64,000 bases of DNA from Verrucomicrobiaceae bacterium. GTDB taxonomy: Bacteria; Verrucomicrobiota; Verrucomicrobiia; Verrucomicrobiales; Verrucomicrobiaceae. The DNA is taken from positions 23,806 through 87,805 of the forward strand of contig JAEUHJ010000151.1 in NCBI GenBank assembly GCA_016795375.1, given 5' to 3'. Below are positions 39,836 to 49,775 of the stretch, piece by piece (position 1 is the first letter of the stretch; each line of letters starts with the position of its first letter). The notes under the pieces were generated by a model. The model saw only the letters and a list, made by a program, of their open reading frames with translations, did not search any database and had not been told where the DNA came from. Made by a program: the position numbers and the translations under genes.

Positions 39836-41452
39836 TCACCGCGCAGGCACTTCCAGCACTTGCTTGTCCGCGAGCAGACGCTGCCGCAGCTTCGCGCAGG
39901 CCACGCTTTGCACTGGCAAATCGGCATCCAGCGCCATCACGGCGGCGGTGGCGGCGGATTGGGCGGCGACCATGAAGGTGAACTCGATGCGATATGCGCC
40001 GTAGGCCACATAGCTCGATGACGGGCAGGTGGGGCTGAGGAGGTTCGTGCATTCGGCGGCCTTCGGCACGAGGCAGCGATACGGGATGCCGCAGGGTATC
40101 CAATCCGGCTCGGGTGACTCATTGAAGACCGCGCCTTCATTCCACACCTGGCCTTTTTTCACGATGCGGCGTGCATGATGCAGGTCCGGCGGCCACCAGA
40201 TGAGGCCCACGCTGTCGCTCACAGGCTCCGCATTGGGTTTGCGCATGTGCGCCTCGGTCAAAACGAAGTCACTGACCATGCGGCGGCCATTGCGGACGTA
40301 GAACACGCGCGGCCAGCCGCCATTGTCGGTGAACTCGTCTTTGCACAGACCCCACGCGGCCCATGCCTCACGCTGCTTCGCAGGCACGGCCTCGTCATGC
40401 GCCATGAACCAATACACGCCCTGGATGCGGTCGCGGCTCGTGCGCAGCATCGCCTCACGCTCCGTGTAGCTGGCGATGGGGTAGCGATGATTCCAGCCGG
40501 TGAGATTTCCCGCCAGATGATGCCACGAGCCTGGGTCGGTCTTGCCATGCGGCAGCCCGGCGGAGGGCGCGTTGATGATGCCGCCTGCGGCCAGATAGCG
40601 CCGATGCAGTTCATGGTGCGTGGGATCATAGCCCGCGGGTTTTTCGATCGTGATGCGGTTCGCCGGGTTCTTTGTGAGGCAGAGGCGGAAGCTGAAACCC
40701 TGGATGCTGTCATCCGCGTCACCCTGCACACCGGGAGCGCCATCCTGCACGCCAAAGAGCAGCCCGCTCCGAGCATCTCCCGGCACGCGGCAAGGATCGA
40801 CGCGCTTGTCGAACTGCCCGTGCGTGGTGTCCGTGCGGATGCCGTTCTTGGTCTCTCCATACTTCGCATTGCCCTCGCGTCCGACGGCGAAGCTGACACC
40901 GGCAAACGCGAGCAGATCGCCCTCATACGTCGCGTCGATGAAAGCCTTCGCCCGCACCTCGGCTCCGTTTTCAAAATGCAGCGCCGTGATGCGTGTGCCG
41001 TCCTTCGTCACGCCCTGCTTCTCCTTCAAACGATGTCCGCGCAGCACGGTGATGCCTGCTTCCTTCACCCAGGCGTCCCACACCGCCTCCGCCACATGCG
41101 GTTCAAAGCGCCACAGCTTTGTGTCCTTGCCATGTGCGGCGCGCATCGCCTCGAATGCCTTCGCACGACCATAGTGCTCGTTGATGCGCCGGTAAAACTC
41201 CAGCGCCAGTCCGCCCACTGCCGGGCTGTTTTGAAACTCCTTGTGGTTGTCGATGTCCGTGCCGCCCAGCCCCTCCACGCTCATGCCGCCGAGGTGACTC
41301 CCCGCCTCCACCAGCACCACGCGCTTCCCCATCTTCGCCCCCTGCACCGCCGCGATGACTCCCGCGCTCGTGCCACCGTAGATGCAGAGATCAGCCTCGA
41401 TGGGTGCTGCGGAGGCGGAAATCGCGATGACGAAGGAGATGAGAGATTTCAT
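39836..41452 (-). CDS. Secreted FAD-dependent oxidoreductase (FAD_oxidored family)
   Basis: 538 residues with an N-terminal signal (MKSLISFVIAISASA). The dinucleotide-binding region is CIYGGTSAGVIAAVQGAKMG, followed by VLVEAGSHLGGMSVEGLGGTD. A second FAD-contact region is AKAFIDATYEGDLLAFAGVSFAVGRE, seen as two adjoining conserved pieces. The C-terminal part has IPYRCLVPKAAECTNLLSP and FMVAAQSAATAAVMAL. This PF12831-type family is frequent in glycan-use loci of Bacteroidetes and Verrucomicrobia; the physiological substrate is not established. It is a paralogue of the broken gene at 45488-47539. Confidence 0.9.
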   Translation of the reverse strand: MKSLISFVIAISASAAPIEADLCIYGGTSAGVIAAVQGAKMGKRVVLVEAGSHLGGMSVEGLGGTDIDNHKEFQNSPAVGGLALEFYRRINEHYGRAKAFEAMRAAHGKDTKLWRFEPHVAEAVWDAWVKEAGITVLRGHRLKEKQGVTKDGTRITALHFENGAEVRAKAFIDATYEGDLLAFAGVSFAVGREGNAKYGETKNGIRTDTTHGQFDKRVDPCRVPGDARSGLLFGVQDGAPGVQGDADDSIQGFSFRLCLTKNPANRITIEKPAGYDPTHHELHRRYLAAGGIINAPSAGLPHGKTDPGSWHHLAGNLTGWNHRYPIASYTEREAMLRTSRDRIQGVYWFMAHDEAVPAKQREAWAAWGLCKDEFTDNGGWPRVFYVRNGRRMVSDFVLTEAHMRKPNAEPVSDSVGLIWWPPDLHHARRIVKKGQVWNEGAVFNESPEPDWIPCGIPYRCLVPKAAECTNLLSPTCPSSSYVAYGAYRIEFTFMVAAQSAATAAVMALDADLPVQSVACAKLRQRLLADKQVLEVPAR

Positions 41453-41507
41453 GTCAGGTTTGAAAAGGCGCTTCGGGGCTACATTTCATCCGCTTTAACT
41501 GCGGAAA

Positions 41508-44009
41508 TTAGTTAATGGACGGAATCAACAACTCCTCCGGACTGCGGGCCATGTAGGGCGGCGTGGTCATCAGCATGATTTTCCCGGTGAGGTCCTCGAG
41601 TTTGAAGACGCGCGGTTTGTCGGACGGCGTGATCCTGGCGTCGAAGTAGTTCGTACCTTTGGCCCGTGTGAAGTCGTGAACGACCTGTCCGGCATCGGAA
41701 AGAATTTTGCCTCCGGGCGCCTCGGAGTACCCGGCGATGCGATCCGCTTTGACGGGAACGTAAATCCAGCCGCTGTAGGGGACTCCCTTGGTCCTCGGCA
41801 TCCCGTGCAGCACCTGGCCGAAGGGGAAGACGATGGGCGTGCCCGACGGCCATTGGATTTCGAGATAATTGCTCGGGTCCAGAATGGCCACCCGGTGGGG
41901 GCCGGCCATGACGGCGCGGAGTTTGGCCGTGTGCCATTCGCCGTCAGGGACGACTTCCTGCGAGTCCGAAGGCTCGTCGAGCACGTCGTCCACATGGGTG
42001 ATTTTGACGCTGATGGGCGGAGGCGAAGCGGGGCGTCCCCCGAGACCGCGGATGGTGAGTTCCAACTCGCTGCCGGGTTTGTCCGCCAGCCAGAGGAGGG
42101 TCTGGATTCTCGAAAGCTCGTAAACTTTTTGACCGGACTTGGACGGAAAGTCGCCGCGAACAAGCGTGTTGGAGAAAATGACAGGGGTGAAGGTCATGCG
42201 CAGGGACTGCCGGGCCCGTTCGGTGGCGAGCTGGACAAGGTCTCCGTCGGACAGCGGCTGGAAGCTCGCTTCGTTCTCCAGTAGATCCTCGGCCGTCGCC
42301 TTGAGATCGTCCTCCCGGAATCCGATCGTCTGAAAAATGCCGATGCTGGAAAACATCTGGTCGTCGCGATAGCGCAGGGCCCACTCGCCGAGTTCGCGGA
42401 ATGCCTCGACGCGTTCAGGGCCGGTGGCATTGCGGTATTGGTACATCAGCTCGGCAAAGCGCGTGTAGGCGAGGAGCTGCTGCACGCGGACCTTCACGGC
42501 GGGCTCCGGATTGGCCTTGAGCGCGGCCAGAAGCGGGTCGTACATGCGACCCATGAGATCGGAGGACAGAAGGGGTTTGTTTTTCGGGTCAATGACCTCG
42601 AAGAACGGGCGCACTGTTTTGGCCGCCGGGCCGAAGCTCTTGGTGAGGAAATCCTCCCTCAGTTCCTGGACGGACGGACCGTTCACGGGATTCCACAGGG
42701 TGCGGAAGGCGACATAGGTGCCCAGACCGATGGCGCCCCAGGCGGAATCGGTCTCGGCGATCCAGTAGCGGGCGCCGTCCTTGTGGTATTGCGCGAGGTA
42801 GTCGTGGGCGTGGTCGGGTGAAAAGCCCAGGTAGTTCGGATTGCCGGGGAGATCCCAGCTTCCGAAGAAGACGTTGATGTAGTCGCGAATGCCCAATTCG
42901 GCACCCTTGCCCTTCCACCCCTTCAGGAGCTGGCCCACGGTGTAGCCGCCCCGGATGAAACCCGTGGCCACGTTGACAATGGCGCTGCCATCCAGTTTCA
43001 GGGACGGCGGGGGGCTGTGCATGTGGTAGGCGTAGAAGGCGATCTTCTTGCCGGGATGTTTGTCCTTGATGGAAGCGACCAGATCATTGGCCAGATAGAC
43101 CATCTGGTCGGACGGCGTGCCGATGGGGGAATCCTCGGGCCAGCCCACGCCGTCCGTGGGGTCGATGGAATAGGTCATCGTCTCCGGGTTGGCGTCAAAG
43201 GTGTCGGCAATGTCCTGTCGCAGCAGCTTGCGCAGCTCCTCGTTCTCGACGCGGAACTTCCAGTCCTTGATGTCCGGCGCTGTCCACGGTTTGGTCTGTT
43301 TTCCGGAAATCCACTCCGGATGCGCCGCGAACTCCCCGGCGTGCCGGGAGGCCATCCGGTGCCAGACATGTCCGGTGTTCACGGACATGGACTGGCCGCG
43401 ATTCTTGCGCCGCCATTGGCCCATGGCGCTGGCGATCTTGGAGTAGCGGAAAATCCTGTTCAGTTTCCTGTCCGAAACGGTTCCGTAGAAGAGCGTGCGC
43501 GCGGAATATCCCGGCTCGCCGATGCGGTCCACCGCGATGGAGAGGCCGGGAATCTTGGGAACAATCTCCCAGGCCGGATGCGGGAAAAACTGGCGATACC
43601 CCAGCGTGTCAAGAAGGTCAAAAACGGCGTTCTGCACGGCGAGATCGGTTTCGCCGATGAGATAAAGGGAGCCTTTTTGAGCCACGAGCCGGTAGCGTTC
43701 CCGCCAGGTGGGCGCCTCCCCTTTGACCGGTTCGGACAGAAGGTCGGGAAACTGGCCCCGGGTGCCCAGGACAATCGCCGGCTTCTGAAGCTCGGGCACA
43801 ACTTGAAAATTCCCACTCGTGATCCGATCCAGATGCCCCTTGAACTCATTGGCCAGACTGAGCATTTTTTCCCCGGAGTCCGGAGCAAGAACAATCGGCA
43901 GGCGCGCTTTGCCGTCCTTGGCCAACACGACCGTATCCGCAGCTCTCATCGGGACGCCTGCCACAAGGAAGACCCCCAGAGCGAGCAGGATGGGCAGGGA
44001 CGTTTTCAT
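41508..44009 (-). CDS. DUF4838 domain secreted protein (glycoside-hydrolase-like)
   Basis: 833 residues with a signal peptide (MKTSLPILLALGVFLVAGVP). The N-terminal domain (IVLAPDSGEKMLSLANEF, IVLGTRGQFPDL) looks like the alpha-glucuronidase-type N-terminal alpha/beta domain. The central DUF4838 region carries GYRQFFPHPAWEIVP, NTGHVWHRM, FYAYHMHSPPP and INVFFGSWDLPGNPNYLG. A C-terminal beta-sandwich of about 200 residues follows (ELELTIRGLGG, YSGWIYVPVKADRIAGY). DUF4838 proteins are suspected glycoside hydrolases found in polysaccharide-use clusters. It is transcribed toward the FAD oxidoreductase gene 55 bases away. Confidence 0.88.
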   Translation of the reverse strand: MKTSLPILLALGVFLVAGVPMRAADTVVLAKDGKARLPIVLAPDSGEKMLSLANEFKGHLDRITSGNFQVVPELQKPAIVLGTRGQFPDLLSEPVKGEAPTWRERYRLVAQKGSLYLIGETDLAVQNAVFDLLDTLGYRQFFPHPAWEIVPKIPGLSIAVDRIGEPGYSARTLFYGTVSDRKLNRIFRYSKIASAMGQWRRKNRGQSMSVNTGHVWHRMASRHAGEFAAHPEWISGKQTKPWTAPDIKDWKFRVENEELRKLLRQDIADTFDANPETMTYSIDPTDGVGWPEDSPIGTPSDQMVYLANDLVASIKDKHPGKKIAFYAYHMHSPPPSLKLDGSAIVNVATGFIRGGYTVGQLLKGWKGKGAELGIRDYINVFFGSWDLPGNPNYLGFSPDHAHDYLAQYHKDGARYWIAETDSAWGAIGLGTYVAFRTLWNPVNGPSVQELREDFLTKSFGPAAKTVRPFFEVIDPKNKPLLSSDLMGRMYDPLLAALKANPEPAVKVRVQQLLAYTRFAELMYQYRNATGPERVEAFRELGEWALRYRDDQMFSSIGIFQTIGFREDDLKATAEDLLENEASFQPLSDGDLVQLATERARQSLRMTFTPVIFSNTLVRGDFPSKSGQKVYELSRIQTLLWLADKPGSELELTIRGLGGRPASPPPISVKITHVDDVLDEPSDSQEVVPDGEWHTAKLRAVMAGPHRVAILDPSNYLEIQWPSGTPIVFPFGQVLHGMPRTKGVPYSGWIYVPVKADRIAGYSEAPGGKILSDAGQVVHDFTRAKGTNYFDARITPSDKPRVFKLEDLTGKIMLMTTPPYMARSPEELLIPSIN

Positions 44010-44228
44010 GGGGAAACAAATGAGCCGGAGTTTATCATGTCATGTGTTTGGGATGCGCGTGGGCTGCGAGAATCGCAGCACGAAGTATGTGGAGGGCCGG
44101 GTGGAGTTCCACTTGGTAGTGCGTGAGGACGCCTTGCTGTGTCCGCTCAGCCGTGCTCAAAGCTCATGATAATCGAAAGCATCCATTTCAAATTTCATGG
44201 CGCCAACAAGAAGGCCCGTCGCATCGCT

Positions 44229-45461
44229 CTACGGCGCGGCGACTTGTTGCCCGATTTTCGCCAGCCGCGCCAGCTCCCCGGTGCCCAGCGCACGGTCAAA
44301 TACCGCCACGCCGCCGATCCAGCCGGTGAAGCCGACGCTGCGGCCGCTGTGGATGACACGGCCGATGGTGAAGGGGCCGCCGCTTTGCGCATCCTTCGGT
44401 GTGTAGATGCCGTGCGGATACCACCAGGGGTTTAGTCGCAGGGCCACGAGGTCGCGGGCGACTTCTTTGCCGCCGCGCAGGGTGACTTCGATCTTCGTGT
44501 AACGATGCTCACGCAGCTCCACGCGTTCATCAGCGGACTCGCGCAGCACTTTCACGCTCAGCGGCTGGCCTTCGGGCGGGTTGTAGTATTGATCCTTCGG
44601 GAAGCTCGCGTCCTCGCCGTCCTGTTTGCCCGGCAGCGCCGCGTAATGGCCCTGCATGTAGGCATGGCAGGCTGACTTGATGAGTCCGTCGTTCTTCGGG
44701 TTGTCCAGCCAGCGATCCCCGGCGACGCCGTTGAGCCAACTGGTGAGCTCGTCCTTTTCGTGGTCAAAGGTCATCGCAAAGCATTGCCACGAGGCATCGA
44801 GCACTGCGGCGGGTGAATCAGCGGGCACCACGGGCGAGATGCCGAGGGAGTTGCTCTTGTGCAGCGCATATTTGTTCAGGAAGGAACTCGCGCCGTTCTC
44901 CGAGACATGGCCGCAGGCGCTGCCGGGCTTGTTCAGACCTGCAAAGAGGGCGTATTGACGCTGCCCGCGCTCCACTTTGGCGATGATTGCCGGACTGGCA
45001 TCGTGCAGATCGGTTCCTTCATGCCAGATGCCTGCCAGCGCATGATTCCCGCTCTCGCGGACGGCCCACACGACGACCGAGACGGATTTCCCCGCGCCTT
45101 TGATGTCCAGCGGCGTGTCATGCAGCCGCGAGCGCGGCACGAAGAGGAACGGCCGGAAGTCCGCATCCGTCTCTTTGACGATGCGGATGGCATTTCCGAA
45201 CGGCCCCCGGCCCAGCAGCGGAAAATCCGCATACGTCGCCTCACGCCCCGCGCCCCAAAAGTCCTTGATGTAATTTCCCGCATCCAGCGGGTAATCCGTC
45301 CGCGCACCCGCAGGCACATGCGCGGTGAAACGCCGCCTCCCATCCGGTTCCCGCTTCACAAAGTCCCAAAACGCCACGAGGCCCGGCGTGCTGGTGACGG
45401 TGGCGGCAGGATCGGCGGCGATAAGCGAAGTCGTGAGTAAAAGAAGCGGGAGGAGTTTCAT
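44229..45461 (-). CDS. Secreted LamG/concanavalin-like protein
   Basis: 410 residues with a signal peptide (MKLLPLLLLTTSLIAA). It opens with TPGLVAFWDFVKREPDG, the usual first strand of LamG-type jelly-roll domains, and has VSVVVWAVRESGNHALAGIW, WQCFAMTFDHEKDELTSWLNG and the closing SVGFTGWIGGVAVFDRALG, all typical of that fold. No catalytic motif was seen; such proteins bind carbohydrate or serve as accessory modules. It follows the interrupted FAD oxidoreductase by 26 bases and precedes DUF4838 after a 219-base gap. Confidence 0.85.
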   Translation of the reverse strand: MKLLPLLLLTTSLIAADPAATVTSTPGLVAFWDFVKREPDGRRRFTAHVPAGARTDYPLDAGNYIKDFWGAGREATYADFPLLGRGPFGNAIRIVKETDADFRPFLFVPRSRLHDTPLDIKGAGKSVSVVVWAVRESGNHALAGIWHEGTDLHDASPAIIAKVERGQRQYALFAGLNKPGSACGHVSENGASSFLNKYALHKSNSLGISPVVPADSPAAVLDASWQCFAMTFDHEKDELTSWLNGVAGDRWLDNPKNDGLIKSACHAYMQGHYAALPGKQDGEDASFPKDQYYNPPEGQPLSVKVLRESADERVELREHRYTKIEVTLRGGKEVARDLVALRLNPWWYPHGIYTPKDAQSGGPFTIGRVIHSGRSVGFTGWIGGVAVFDRALGTGELARLAKIGQQVAAP

Positions 45462-45487
45462 GACATGAAGTGTCGGAAATACCAGCC

Positions 45488-47539
45488 TTACTCGGCGACC
45501 AACTGCAACGCATCCAGAATCACAAAGCCGTTTGTACCTGCATTGCGGAGGGTGATTGTTGTTTCGATCTCTTTTTGCAGGTCGATTTTGCCGATGCTGC
45601 GGAAGGCTTCACCAGCGGGAAGCGGCTGCGTTTGATCCACGGGCAGTTCGATGGACTTTTCGCCGTTTTGAATGGTGAGCGGCGCTTGCGTGGCGCGTGT
45701 CTCATGCGCGGAATAGGCCATGCGCAGTTCGTAGAGGCCGCTTTGAGGCACTTTGAAGCGGAAAACGGCCACGCACTCGCCATCGCCGCGTTTGTCGTCG
45801 TGGAGGTAGCCAGTGCCGATGTGCGGCTTGAAGTTCGAGGAGCGGGACCACGGGCCTTTCAGTTCCGCCTGCGCATCGTCGAGCACGATGCCGGGCAGTG
45901 TCTTCGGATCGATACTCATCGCGCCCTTCGGTTCCGGCGGCAGATCAGGCAACACCGGCAGGTCGAGCACCTGTTTTTGTGCGAGCAATCGCTCACGCAG
46001 CGCGGGATACGGCAGCTTTTGCACGTCGAGATTCTGTTTCGCGCACAAGGCGGCGGCGATGCCGGCGCTCTGGCCGAGGATCATCCATGTGGGCTCCACG
46101 CGGATCGAGGAGATGCCGACATGTGTGCAGGAAAGCGCCACGGGCACGAGCAAGTTGGAGCACTCCGCAACCTTCGGCGTGATGGCGCGATACGGGATGT
46201 GATACGGATAGCCGTGGCGGCGGCCCGCCATGCGCACGGGCATGATGGTGCCTTCATTCACGACGAACTCGCCCGTGCCGACGCGCTGGCAATCGTGCGA
46301 GTCGATGGGGAACGACGACACGACGATGGCATCATCCTTCTGCGGCTCATCGAGGATGTCTTTCTGCGACACGATGTAGGCGCCGATCATGCGCCGCCCC
46401 TCGCGCACATAGAGCTGCGGTGACCAGTGCCCGTAGTCGGCGAATTCATCGCGGCACAACCCCAGCTCGCTCATTTCCTTGCGGATGCGCTCCGGCACTG
46501 CGGCGTCGCTGATGAGGAAGTGATAAAACTCCAGCGTGTATTACTTGTGCGCCTCCCAGATGGCGGCGCGGCCGGCCTCATCCGCCTCGCTCCAGCCGTT
46601 GCAGGCACCGACGAGGCCCATCGAGAACTGTTTCCCGATGCCGTTGTTCGCGTCGAACTTGTTTCCCGGCAGCGGATACAGATCCCAGGGCAAAATCGGC
46701 CGTTTCTCCTGCGCGAAATAGCGTCGCACGACTTCAAACCGCGCTGGATCGTAGTGCGCCGGTTTCGGGAACGGCACGCGATTCGCCGCGTCCTTCGTCA
46801 CGCACAGGCGGAAGCTGTAAACCATCACGTTCTTGTCTCCGTCGTCATCCGGCCCTGCGTCGGTCGTCGTGATGAGCGGCAGCGGCTTCCCATCGTCACC
46901 GAGACCCGAGATGCGCATCTTCGGCTTCGGATACTGCTTCCCCGCCAGCGATTCACCGAACGCCTTCCGCCCCTCGCGGCCAATCGTCCAGCTCACACCG
47001 GCCGCAGCCATCAAATCGCCCTCGTAAGTGCCGTCGATGAACATCTTCGCCTCAAACTCGCCGCTGCTCGTGATGAGCTTTGCGATGCGCGTGCCGTCCT
47101 TCGTCACCGATTTGAGCACCTGCCGCGTCAGCACCTTCACCTTCGCCTCATCGAGCATCTCCCGCGTGATCTTCGCCGCCACATGCGGCTCGTAGGTCCA
47201 CTTGTCGTTGTTTTTGACGCTCACTTGGTAAGGCAGCGTCACACCACGCTGCTGATAGTCCTTCTCGACGCGGCTGTGCCATTCATCAAAGAGGCCCATC
47301 ACCGTGCTGCGCACCGTTTGATTCGAGTCGGAGAAGCAAAGCCCGCCCGTGTTCACGCCACCGACATGCGCCGTCGGCTCCAGCAAAATCACCGACGCAC
47401 CTTCACGAGCGGCCGCGATGACCGCGCAGAATCCACCGGGCGTGGCTCCATAGACAATCACATCCGCCCGCGTGGCGGCGTGGGTGGTGAAAGCAAAGGA
47501 GAGGAGGAGGCAAACAAAAAAGCGCGTCATGGGTTTCAA
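45488..47539 (-). pseudogene. FAD-dependent oxidoreductase interrupted by an in-frame TAA
   Basis: The first part, from ATG 47539, has a signal peptide (MKPMTRFFVCLLLSFAF), the FAD-binding VIVYGATPGGFCAVIAAARE, GGVNTGGLCFSD and FIDGTYEGDLMAAAGVSW. After EAHK at residue 332 an in-frame TAA occurs at 46543-46541. The same frame continues without interruption as YTLEFYHFLISDAAVPERIR, through YGHWSPQLYVREGRRMIGAY, to a C-terminal golvesin/CBM-like sandwich (GLYELRMAYSAHETRA, GFVILDALQLVAE). Restoring one sense codon would give a 683-residue protein. A CAA-to-TAA change is one simple explanation; an ATG at 46498 could restart translation of the second half. Confidence 0.85.
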
Positions 47540-47578
47540 GAGGCCCTGGAGGCAGTGTTTTGGACAACAAATCCTTCC

Positions 47579-48508
47579 TCACCTCTCTGCCAGATCAAGC
47601 TGGTGAATCTCCTGCGGGATTTCGGCTTCGAGGTAGTCGAGGAGGCTGCGGACGCGCTCGGGCAGGTGCTCGTGGCTGGCATGGGTGAGGTGGAGATCGA
47701 CTGGAGCGATGTGCCAGGCTGGCAGCAGTTGAATGAGACGGCCGGCGGCGATGTCGCGGGTGGCCATCCATTCCGGCAGCGTGGTGAAGCCCGCGCCTTC
47801 GATCGCGGCCTCCCGCAGCGCGGTGACGGTGTCCAGCAGCATCACGGGCGGGAATTTGAGCTTCACCACTTTCCGGCCACGCGCGAGGTCCAGGCGGTCG
47901 CGGGCGAAAAAGTGCGGCTGGAGGATGCCCAGCCACGGCAGGCGGCCCAGATCATCGGGATGGCGCAGGCCATCGTGCTCCGCCAGCACCGACGGCGCGG
48001 CGACGAGGCGACGGTGCAGTTGCGCGATCTTTTTCGTCGTCACCCTCCGGTCTGTGGGGCCGCCGACCATGATGCCGCAGTCGAAGCCTTCCTTCACGAA
48101 CTTGGTGGGCCGGTTGATGAGATGCAGCTCCGTCGTGATCTGCGGATGCAGCTTCCTGAAGCGTGAGAGCACGCGCGAGACGATCCACTGGCCCACATCG
48201 ACGACGGAGACGATGCGCAGATGGCCGCGGATGGCGCTCCGCTCTCCGTGCAGGCGTTTGCCGAGACGATCGGCCAGCGTGAGCAGCTCCCGCGCATCAG
48301 CCAGCAGGATGCGGCCGGCCTCCGTGAGGCTCATCGTGTGCGTGTCGCGGCGGATCAATGAGGAGCCGATCCGCGTCTCCAGCGCGGCGAGATGGCGGCT
48401 GAGCGTGGGCTGCGCCATGCCGAGGATTTTCGCGGCGGCGGAGATGCTGCCGGAGTCCGCGATCTGCACGAATTCACGGATTTGCCGGAGGTCGCTCAAG
48501 TTTGTCAT
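47579..48508 (-). CDS. LysR-family transcriptional regulator
   Basis: 309 residues. The N-terminal winged helix-turn-helix is clear: FVQIADSGSISAAAKILGMA, QPTLSRHLAALETRIGSSL and LTEAGRILLADARELL. The effector-binding domain follows (GHLRIVSVVDVGQWIVSRVL, DCGIMVGGPTDRRV). The layout resembles the AaeR/DmlR-like branch. The gene is divergent from an RND efflux operon and sits 39 bases upstream of the interrupted FAD oxidoreductase on its own strand, so it may regulate either or both. A palindrome lies in the divergent promoter region. Confidence 0.95.
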   Translation of the reverse strand: MTNLSDLRQIREFVQIADSGSISAAAKILGMAQPTLSRHLAALETRIGSSLIRRDTHTMSLTEAGRILLADARELLTLADRLGKRLHGERSAIRGHLRIVSVVDVGQWIVSRVLSRFRKLHPQITTELHLINRPTKFVKEGFDCGIMVGGPTDRRVTTKKIAQLHRRLVAAPSVLAEHDGLRHPDDLGRLPWLGILQPHFFARDRLDLARGRKVVKLKFPPVMLLDTVTALREAAIEGAGFTTLPEWMATRDIAAGRLIQLLPAWHIAPVDLHLTHASHEHLPERVRSLLDYLEAEIPQEIHQLDLAER

Positions 48509-48519
48509 GCAGTTAATGT

Positions 48520-48530
48520 ATAAGACTTAT
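48520..48530. promoter_or_regulatory. Candidate LysR-family operator in the divergent promoter
   Basis: The 11-base palindrome ATAAGACTTAT (five-base arms around A) lies 12 bases from the lysR start and 48 bases from the adaptor gene start. LysR regulators bind T-N11-A-type dyads between divergent genes. The position fits, but no footprint-level evidence is available from sequence alone. Confidence 0.4.
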
Positions 48531-48578
48531 GTCGTTTCCGCACTGTTAAAAACACCGTTGAACCCGTATGAAGCTCAC

Positions 48579-49775
48579 ATGACGCGCTCCATTCTTTTTT
48601 CCCGACACGCACTGCCGCTGCTGGCGGTCTCGCTGGCGGTCTCCGGCTGCAAACCGGCTGCCCAAGGCCCGGGCGGCCCGCCGCAGGCCGGAGTGCCGGC
48701 GGTCACTGTCGCTAAACCCATCTCAAAACGACTCACTGATTGGGATGAGTTCACCGGTCGCCTCATCGCCCGCGACAGGGTGGAAGTCCGCGCCCGTGTG
48801 TCCGGCTACCTGACGAAAGTCCATTTCAAAGAAGGCGCGGAGGTGAAGGAGGGCGATCTGCTTTTCACCATCGACCCGCGTCCGTATGAGGCTGCCGTGC
48901 AGCGTGCGGAGGCCGTGCTCACGCAGGCAAAGACCGCCGCCGATCTGGCGAACATCGAGGCAAAAAACGCCACCGCACTGCGCCAGGGGCAGGTCATTTC
49001 CATCGAGGAATCCGAACGCCGCCTGAAAAGCGCCGCCGGGGAGCAAGCTGCCGTGCGTGCCGCCGAGGCGCAGGTCACGACGGCAAAGCTCGATCTCGAA
49101 TTCACCGAGATCAAGGCGCCCATCAGCGGCCGCATCAGTGATGCGCACGTCACCGAGGGGAATCTCATCACCGGCGGCACTGGCGGCGCTGGCGCGGCCA
49201 CGCTGCTGACCACCATCGTCGCCATCGACCCGATCTACTGCGAGATCGACGCCGACGAGCGCAGCGTTTTGAAATACCGCGAGATGCACAAGAGCGGCGA
49301 GCGCAAGAGCGCCATGTTCGTCCGTGTGCCCGTGGAGATGGGCCTCATCAATCAAGAAGGCTGGCCGATCAAGGGCGAGGTCGATTTCGTGGACAACCAG
49401 CTCAACCCAGCCACCGGCACCATCCGTGCCCGCGCAGTGTTTCCGAATCCTGACCGGTTAATGTCGCCTGGCTTTTTCGCCCGCATCCGCGTGCATGGCA
49501 GCGGCGAATACGACGGCCTGCTCATCCGCGACTCCGCCGTGGGTGATGACCAGGGCAGCAGCTTCGTGTGGGTCATCGACGCGGAGGACAAAGCTGTATA
49601 TCGCCCCATCAAACTCGGCCCGCTGCTCAACGGCCTGCGTGTCGTGCGTGAGGGTTTGAAGGCCGATGACCGCGTCGTCATCCTCGGCCTCATGAGCGTG
49701 CGCAATGGCGCGAAAGTGAAACCCACGCTGGCCGACATGGCACTCACCTCACCCGCGAAGGACAAGCAGCCATGA
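48579..49775 (+). CDS. RND efflux periplasmic adaptor (membrane fusion protein), lipoprotein
   Basis: 398 residues from ATG 48579 (MTRSILFSRHALPLLAV) with lipobox LAVSGC, so it is probably anchored to the inner membrane by a lipid. Adaptor hallmarks: DEFTGRLIARDRVEVRARVSG, FKEGAEVKEGDLLFTIDPRPYE, a helical hairpin rich in Ala (AEAVLTQAKTAADLANIE), LEFTEIKAPISGRIS, and the beta-barrel segment VDNQLNPATGTIRARAVFPN. It connects the inner-membrane pump to the outer-membrane channel. Its stop overlaps the pump start (ATGA at 49772-49775). Confidence 0.94.
   Translation: MTRSILFSRHALPLLAVSLAVSGCKPAAQGPGGPPQAGVPAVTVAKPISKRLTDWDEFTGRLIARDRVEVRARVSGYLTKVHFKEGAEVKEGDLLFTIDPRPYEAAVQRAEAVLTQAKTAADLANIEAKNATALRQGQVISIEESERRLKSAAGEQAAVRAAEAQVTTAKLDLEFTEIKAPISGRISDAHVTEGNLITGGTGGAGAATLLTTIVAIDPIYCEIDADERSVLKYREMHKSGERKSAMFVRVPVEMGLINQEGWPIKGEVDFVDNQLNPATGTIRARAVFPNPDRLMSPGFFARIRVHGSGEYDGLLIRDSAVGDDQGSSFVWVIDAEDKAVYRPIKLGPLLNGLRVVREGLKADDRVVILGLMSVRNGAKVKPTLADMALTSPAKDKQP

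Noticed and set aside
44117..44150. An imperfect GGACGCC...GTCCGCT dyad in the gap after DUF4838, resembling the 33360 hairpin
   Set aside because: The arms match poorly and the spacer is long; it might be a worn copy, but the evidence is too weak to list as a repeat.
46541..46543. Possible programmed stop-codon readthrough or recoding at the TAA in the FAD oxidoreductase
   Set aside because: The stop is TAA, not the UGA or UAG used for selenocysteine or pyrrolysine, and no special context was seen. A mutation or consensus error is simpler.
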